Shown here: in pieces, positions 58,216 to 64,000 of the stretch
Position numbering within the stretch: the first letter of the stretch is position 1
How the letters are laid out: the number at the start of each line of letters is the position of its first letter
NCBI RefSeq assembly: GCF_030272615.1
Contig: NW_026729275.1
Location: 55,001 to 119,000, forward strand
DNA from: Cryptomeria japonica
Lineage: Eukaryota; Streptophyta; Pinopsida; Cupressales; Cupressaceae
DNA: 64,000 nucleotides
Reading direction: 5' to 3'
The notes under the pieces: model-generated
The model's database searches: none
What the model saw: only the letters and a program-made list of their open reading frames with translations
Told to the model about the DNA's origin: nothing
Made by a program: the position numbers and the translations under genes

Positions 58216-59547
58216 AGCTTGAGTTCTTGGACTGGAGATAGAGAATTAAGATCTATAGGCCCTTTGGTGAGATCTGTGTCATTGATAATTTGTTTCCCTT
58301 TGTCCACAGTGTCTCTTGCCATTGGAACCTGTTTAATCTCATCTTCATCCTTCTCCTTCTCTTCCTTCTCTGCATCTTCACCTTTTTTTGCATCCTCTCC
58401 CTTTCAATCTCCAACATCCTCAGTCGCCTTCTTAGATTCAACATTTATCACAGGGAGATTCTGATCAGCTTCACTAGAGTCATTAACCTTCTGATTATCA
58501 ACAATATCATCTCCAAATGTGTCTTGTACATTTGTCTGCACATCTGTACTGGAGGTATCATCCTGTACATGTACTTCCAAAGGGGTGTCAACTTTTGTTG
58601 TATTTACTTCATACCTATTCTCTTCCAAAATGTGTTTCAAAATTATTTCCATCTCCTTAGCCACTTCATCTAATTTTTTGAGCATGATCTTGTTAACTCT
58701 TGTTTTTATTCTAAATATTCTCTTCATAACCTTAAGGAGTCTGTCAACTTTACTCTTAGAAATCACAGAGCACAAAATAACTAATACCTACTATTTTATT
58801 TTCTCATCTTCTAAACTAGTTGTATGCCTTCTGGCATCCAAAATCATGTATAAACCCTTCTGAATCATAGATGATAATTCTATCAAAGCTTTGTTGTATA
58901 CATTCATATACTTTACAACGACTTCCTCAAGAGTTCTTTGATCATTCTCATCACAATTCTCATAATATTTAGATATATTCTTTAAATTTCCTTCCTTCAC
59001 TACTTCATCAACTATCTGACTAAGTGAAATGGGGGGAAAAATAGTGTAGTTGCCTTCTAGCTTTCTAGACTTCAAAGCTTCATCAAGCTCAAACTTGGGC
59101 TTCCTTCTTAGACAAGGTCTTTTGGATTGTTCAGCTACAACTTTAGGCTTTTTGCTTGACTACCCTGGCAGAGGTAGAAAACTTCATCACTTCCTTCACT
59201 GCTTCATCAAATTCTCTCTCTTCCTCAGCAATGGCTACCACATACACTCTCTCAGGCTTCCCTTTCTTCCTCTTCTTTTCTCCACTAGATGATTTGGTTT
59301 GAGGCTTATGTGGAGGGTATACTTTTGAGCACCGGATGAGGGTACTAACTTGGTTTGTCTTGGCTTAGGAGGAATCACCAGTGTAGTCTTCTGGTTGAAC
59401 CATGTCCTCCACTTTTAGGTTGTTTTTCTCATGGGCTCTACAAATTGCTTCCTTAGTGATTCCCATATCTTCAACGCATTGTTCTACTTCTTTCCTAACT
59501 CTATTCTGCATTCTAGGCTTTGTAAAATGAGAATGCAAGCTTAAACG
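58216..59547 (-). pseudogene. E1 internal ORF, upstream segment, right copy
   Basis: This is nearly identical to the left copy; differences include Val to Met near 58868 and Ser to Arg near 59178. It begins directly at the E1 5' LTR (59548) in the middle of a protein whose longer relative lies at 13340-14585. The N-terminal part was therefore lost, or E1 captured only the C-terminal part. The frame is interrupted by E2 at 58210 and resumes at 54540. Confidence 0.6.
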
Positions 59548-61220
59548 TGTTTCAAATAGAGAGAGTTAGCAGGTTGTTTAGTATAATTGTCTTTCCTATC
59601 TTGTAGGGCTCTATCAAAAGATCATGTACCAAAAAAGGTATCGTGTAATTAAGTGAGTTGGGCATTGACTATTATGCTATATGTTTTTTTTCACTACAAC
59701 AAGGACATATTCTCATATTTATAGCATGTGGGTGCGTATAGATGTTTTTTTTGCAATCTCAAGCAATTATATTTTTTCCTGACAATGGAAGCTTTAGTTT
59801 TATATAATAACCACTCCCTACCCTCAAAGTGCAACAATTTTAATCTCATTGTCAATTGTCTGGCATGTTAAGAAAGTATAAGCTCATTAAATGGATTGCC
59901 TCTAATAAATTCCCAATCACATTTGCTCTAGTCATTCATAATTACACCAAGCAATAATAGATTTATACTAACTAGTGATACAAATTTGCTATTTTAAGGG
60001 TAGCAACTCAAGGAATGCAAATTGATGCCAAAAGTATTTTCATTCTGAAATTTAAATAGCAATAATATAATTGTTTTTAAAACTACCCTTACATTACCTT
60101 TTTTCCTAGCCAACTGCTAATCACTTACATTACTTAATTGTTTTGAAATGAACATTGTAGGGACTTAGAGAATTAAGAACATATGCATCACTTTTCATGC
60201 CTTGTGGCAAGAAAAAAAGAGAAATGAGTGAACCCATTCTCCTCTAGACCTTTCAATGCTTCCAATGGAAATTATTTGTTAAGTGTTTTATATAAAAGTG
60301 TTCATAGAATTTATCTTCTATAAAATCTGTTGGTCATTTTTTTTTGTATTTTTTCTTTAAAAAAAGTAGTTGTTTGCATTATCTACAATAGGTAAAGGAA
60401 GTGTATGATCTTTCAAAGCAAAATCTCAAAGATCCATTTCAATCAATTACATCACTTAAAACTCTCCACAAGACAACTCTTAAAATCAAACAAAATATTA
60501 AATACTAGCTGAAAGTCACATTTAAGATCATTTTTATTTTGCAGTCAAAATCTAAAATGGGCTTTGGTTTAATTTTAATTATTGCATGAACATTGTTATG
60601 TTACTATGGATGTAATGTGGAATAATTATAAACTATGATGTAACAAAAGTGACACATGTTATGCAACTTATATTGTTGAGTCATGGATCAATACACAATA
60701 AAATTGATTTTTAGAGGTACCAAAATCATGAGTGATGTTTGAGGTACAACTGAGTCATGTTCATACACAAGAAGGAGCCATGTAATATTATACACTTGTG
60801 TAAATTTATTTTAGATAGAGACATTTTGGATAATAAATTATTATACATAATTATGTTGTAATTTAACGGTTATGTGTATAACGCTAGTAATAGACACATT
60901 ATGAATACAATGAATACATATTGCATTATGTGAGATTTTATTTTTAAATATTTGATAGCTAATTATAGAAGGAATTTGGTATCAAATTATGGAAGGAATT
61001 TCTTTTTTTCTTTCTTTTTAGACTGTAGGAATTTGGTACAACACCCCTATAAACTGTAGACCTGGTAAACTTTTTAATGTGATTGGTGATGCTAGCAAAA
61101 CATATCCTCCAATGCCATGTGGGCTAGGAGGAGACTAGACCTCATGACCTCATGCTTTACCATTGGAAGTTCTCATCAATCGAACGAAGCCCCCAGCCCA
61201 AGAAAGGAATTTCTTTAACA
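59548..61220 (-). mobile_element. E1 5' LTR, right copy
   Basis: This is nearly identical to 3214-4886; one substitution is visible in it (left 3324, G to T). It pairs with 52585-54219 as the two LTRs of E1. In the first 195 bp the pair differ at about 20 positions, so E1 inserted long before the 5.9-kb duplication. Confidence 0.72.
61121..61199 (-). ncRNA. tRNA-like module in the E1 5' LTR (right copy)
   Basis: Same sequence as 4787-4865, duplicated with the block. Confidence 0.4.
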
Positions 61221-62262
61221 TGTAATATGATTAAGGTTTTATATTCAAGAGGAAAATAAAAAAGTAAAGATGTATGATTATGAAATTAATATAACATGGT
61301 AAAGTGCTGGGACATTTGTGACATCTAGGAGAAAATACAATCAAAGTGAAGCGGGATTCAAGATCCCACATCACTAAATGTTAATGCAACTCTAATTGTT
61401 AATTAGTTAAAATTGAATTGGTGATAGACGGTAGTAAGCTTATTCCATTGGTTGTATTTTCCTAATTACAAAAATGTACCTTCTTTGGTTACAATGAAAT
61501 TGAACTAACTTTAACGTCTAATTTTTTTTTATGTTGAATTGATAATTACTAAAATCAATAATGGTATAAGAACATATGAAGTATTAGATATGACATGAAT
61601 TTGTGATTTCTTAGAAGGGATGAGTAAATAAGTCATAAGTAGAATTACTAGAATTTTGATAGAAACTAGTATGATTTATTATGATTATGTAACTATACTT
61701 GTGGCTGTATTATGCAGGAAGGTTTTAGAATCAATGAACATTGACAGGGGGGTGAATCAGTGTTCTGCAATTAACAACTTTCTTAACCAGATTCTTTAAC
61801 CACTAGATGCAAATGAATAAAAGAAAAGTGCAAAAACTAAATGCAGAAAAGCACAAAACCTAACACTAGAATTTTTACATGGAAACCCCAAAAGGGAAAA
61901 ACCACGGTGGGATTGGAACATATATACACTAAAAATCGGTCTGGAGAATTGAATCAATTAAATACAAAAAATTTAATTAATGACCTTTATTCCTCTACTA
62001 TATAAAAAATTCAATAATTTATTTATATGTTTCATTTATTCCTATTATTCCCACTTTAATCATATTCTTCCATATTCCCAATTAAATATGTAAATTAATT
62101 AGTTTGTGTATTTAAATTACTTCACATTAAATTTAAATTTAAAATTCGAATTTGAGCACATGGCTCCTACTCCTAACTACCTAGCCTAACCACATGCTAA
62201 CCTAACCCACCCAATCCAACTAAGGATTTAACAAATCCTATCCCCTCCAACCTCGTATCCTA
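61221..62262. other. Flank of E1 in the right duplicate
   Basis: Same as 4887-5928, including GGGAAAAACCACGGTGGG near 61897-61914. The shared sequence ends at 62262. Confidence 0.5.
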
Positions 62263-62934
62263 ACCATTTTTTGAGTGTCTTCCCTTTCTTAGAGATACAT
62301 GCCACTTACACCACATGTCTCTCATCTCTAGACCACTTGCCCCTATGTTAGCATATGGTTGGAGATTCTTTGCCTTTTGTCTCCTTAGGAATGACGAGTG
62401 TCCATCTCCTCAACTTCTTTTCAACTTCTTCTATCTTGGTTGTCAATTTCTCCAGACTGAATCTGCACCATTGATTCTTGCCACCTCACCTCCGGTTATG
62501 GAAATATTATAAAACCCCCTCTTTTGGCTATAAGGGGACCCTTAGCATCTTATCATTATTATCATTCTATCAACATTTTCAATCATTTCCAGCAATCATA
62601 GCATAATTATCATAGCATCATAGAGTAGCATTAGTATCATTTATGGCTTTCATGGTAGCTTAATCATAATGTAGAATTAACATAGATATTGCATTATCTT
62701 TTTGCATCATAATTGCATAATCAATTCCCATCTCTTGGGTTGTCACTTTGTTGAAATCATGCATCTAAGAGCCATCAATTGAATTGTCAAAGTCATCAAG
62801 ACAAGGGAGTGATGAGACAACACTGGGAGTGTTTTGATTGTTTTATTTTATTTCCTCAATACAATGTTTCATTGAGTGTGTGTGATTTTTATGCTTATTA
62901 ATGGATTAAACACAATATTTGCACACATAAATTT

Positions 62935-62952
62935 TGGTGCCCACCATGGGGC
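62935..62952 (+). other. PBS-like site 1
   Basis: TGGTGCCCACCATGGGGC follows ACACATAAATTT. It matches the consensus style of gypsy primer sites in plants. Confidence 0.5.
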
Positions 62953-63137
62953 ATAGCCCCTAAGATCTTTAACAATTCTTGTTGGCATGAAATTTCATTG
63001 ATAGGTTGATTAGCTCTTTTGGTGCTTAGATTAGCTCTTTCGGGTTCCAGATTCACATTCTTCATCTCCGTATTAGCATTTCGTCACTTATAATGGTGCT
63101 CATAAAGGATTTCTCAAGTTTGTTTTTGTCTTTTTTT

Positions 63138-63365
63138 GTACTTTAGCATTTTTGGTCTTTGTTTTAGCATTTTTGGTCTATTTTGCAGCGTTCCTAGTCT
63201 ATATGATAGCATTTTTGGCTTGTTTTACAGCATTTCTAGTCTATTTCACAGCATTTTTGGTCTTTTCATCAATATTTATGGGCTACAAAGAAATGTTTCT
63301 AGCTTTGACAACAACGTTTTTGGCCAATTTAACAACATTTTCAGTAGTTCTTGTAGCATTCTATG
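63138..63365. repeat. About nine imperfect 24-bp repeats (TTTAGCATTTTTGGTCTA type)
   Basis: TTTAGCATTTTTGGTCTTTG, TTTTACAGCATTTCTAGTC and similar units follow each other. All frames stay mostly open and would encode FG/LF-type repeats (IFGLFYSISSLFHS), probably incidental. The array lies in the leader of the gypsy-like element. Confidence 0.8.
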
Positions 63366-63931
63366 TTTTTATTTATCAATTTAATGTTTTATTTTTCATT
63401 TTTCATTTCTGCATCTGAACATTCATTTTCTCGGGTTTGATTTGCAGATTGTTGATTTGCAGGCACCTATTTCATTGTCAAAGACTAGAGTTATAAACTC
63501 TCTCTTCGCCAAAGACAAAATAGCAAACTTCTAACATTTTGGTGCAGTTACGGGATACTGCATTACCTGTTTTCATTAATGTAGGCACCTAGACTAATTA
63601 GGAAGGAAAAGGAACTATCATGTCTTATGTGTCTCCAATGATATAGGCGAGTATGCTCTCACCTTCATGAGGTGATCAGAAAGCCAAACTCATCAACTTT
63701 TGCTTTTGGTGGTGCATTAATCCTTAGTAGGTATGCCCTCCTGAGTAGCCTTTGGAACATACACTTGATGTTTAGATCCTAGGGACAAACAAGGCAACTG
63801 TTTGAAATTTTCTCTTCTGTGTTTTCAGATGATAAATCAGACACATCATCCATCGATAAAGCAAAAAAAAAACTTCAAACTCAAACATTAAACTGTCAGA
63901 TTTACACTTTTCACAATAGATTATCTCTTTT

Positions 63932-64000
63932 AGTTCAAACAGTAGCATTCCTAGTTCAAATAGTAGAGTTTCTGATCCAAACATCAAAGTTCTTGGTTCA
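63932..64000. repeat. 21-bp tandem repeats running off the window edge
   Basis: AGTTCAAACAGTAGCATTCCT, AGTTCAAATAGTAGAGTTTCT and GATCCAAACATCAAAGTTCTT are successive units, with GGTTCA starting the next at 63995. The array continues beyond the window. Confidence 0.7.

Larger units (their letters stand above)
56341..62262. repeat. Right copy of the 5.9-kb direct duplication
   Basis: This is the same orientation as 1-5928. Unlike the left copy, its left context is visible: base 56341 lies inside the E2 element, so the duplication need not begin here. To the right, the left copy runs into an AACCCTAA-like array while this copy runs into gypsy-like LTR sequence at 62263. The breakpoint shows no TG/CA element end. 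Confidence 0.97.
62263..63931 (+). mobile_element. Partial Ty3/gypsy-like element: LTR end, PBS-like sites and leader
   Basis: The sequence to about 62932 has the texture of an LTR 3' part. TTTTGGTGCCCACCATGGGG at 62932-62951 resembles the TGGTGCCCACC-type primer site of plant gypsy elements. A second PBS-like TTTTGGTGCAGTTACGGGA lies at 63538-63556. Between them is leader-like sequence with a tandem array. No coding domain is reached before 64000. The left end is cut by the duplication breakpoint at 62262. Confidence 0.5.

Noticed and set aside
1-62262. The two 5.9-kb copies as LTRs of one giant 62-kb retrotransposon
   Set aside because: The shared block does not start or end with TG/CA, contains parts of two other nested elements, and has no PBS or polypurine tract next to its inner ends.
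63136-63418. Phe-rich membrane-like proteins in two frames
   Set aside because: They result from the 24-bp tandem repeat and are open in several frames at once.

Overview
The window looks like nuclear DNA from a plant with a large, repeat-rich genome. It is AT-rich. In 64 kb there is one apparently intact gene and a handful of decayed plant gene pieces (SKP1-like, glutamate decarboxylase, pentatricopeptide repeat, SAP-domain/Acinus-like, an XRCC1 N-terminal-domain exon). Nearly everything else is retrotransposon debris, small transposons and degenerate telomere-like repeats. A gymnosperm is my best guess, from repeat style and low gene density, but the sequence does not prove it.

The two ends are nearly identical. 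Bases 1-5928 recur in the same orientation at 56341-62262 with at least five substitutions and 6 bp of microsatellite length change. The right copy shows what the unit is. An old LTR element without recognisable pol domains (E1, 52585-61220, LTRs about 1.65 kb and roughly 10% diverged) carries an unidentified minus-strand ORF. A 3665-bp TG...CA element with TTACA target duplications (E2, 54546-58210), best read as a solo LTR, is inserted inside that ORF. The left copy starts inside E2 because the window starts there. The shared block holds whole nested elements plus flank, so it is a recent segmental duplication or an assembly/haplotype duplication, not an LTR pair.

Region 5.9-16.2 kb is a repeat patchwork. 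It holds C-rich AACCCTAA-like arrays (5.9-6.7 and 9.9-11.0 kb), a miniature LTR retrotransposon (TRIM) at 6079-6406 whose 129-bp LTRs contain a tRNA-like Pol III promoter module on the minus strand, a plus-strand LINE (7.1-9.7 kb) and a minus-strand LINE of the same broad type (11.1-12.6 kb). A TTAGGG-rich array of opposite polarity follows (12.6-13.3 kb), then a minus-strand gag-like relic with four CCHC knuckles and an ORF related to the E1 ORF (13.3-16.2 kb).

Region 16-52 kb is mostly unrecognised AT-rich DNA. It contains an intact SKP1-like gene (18165-18650, minus), several small inverted-repeat transposons, a small acidic ORF with one stop (32193-32558), the 3' end of a glutamate decarboxylase pseudogene (33841-34323), a promoter plus membrane-anchor exon (35372-35718), an open XRCC1-N-terminal-like exon (36780-37132), a decayed SAP-domain gene (39809-41190, minus), a LINE-like ORF with four stops (45624-46622), an organelle-type tRNA-Val(UAC) sequence (48633-48704), a truncated SKP1 copy (about 48988-49095) and inverted pieces of a PPR gene (50330-50810).

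Region 62.3-64 kb holds the 3' part and leader of a Ty3/gypsy-like element with two PBS-like sites and two short-unit tandem arrays.

The most unusual signals are the tRNA-like modules inside the LTRs of two unrelated elements, the nested E1/E2 structure supported by ORF continuity across the insertion, and the intact XRCC1-N-like exon in a plant context. No operon or defence system is present.
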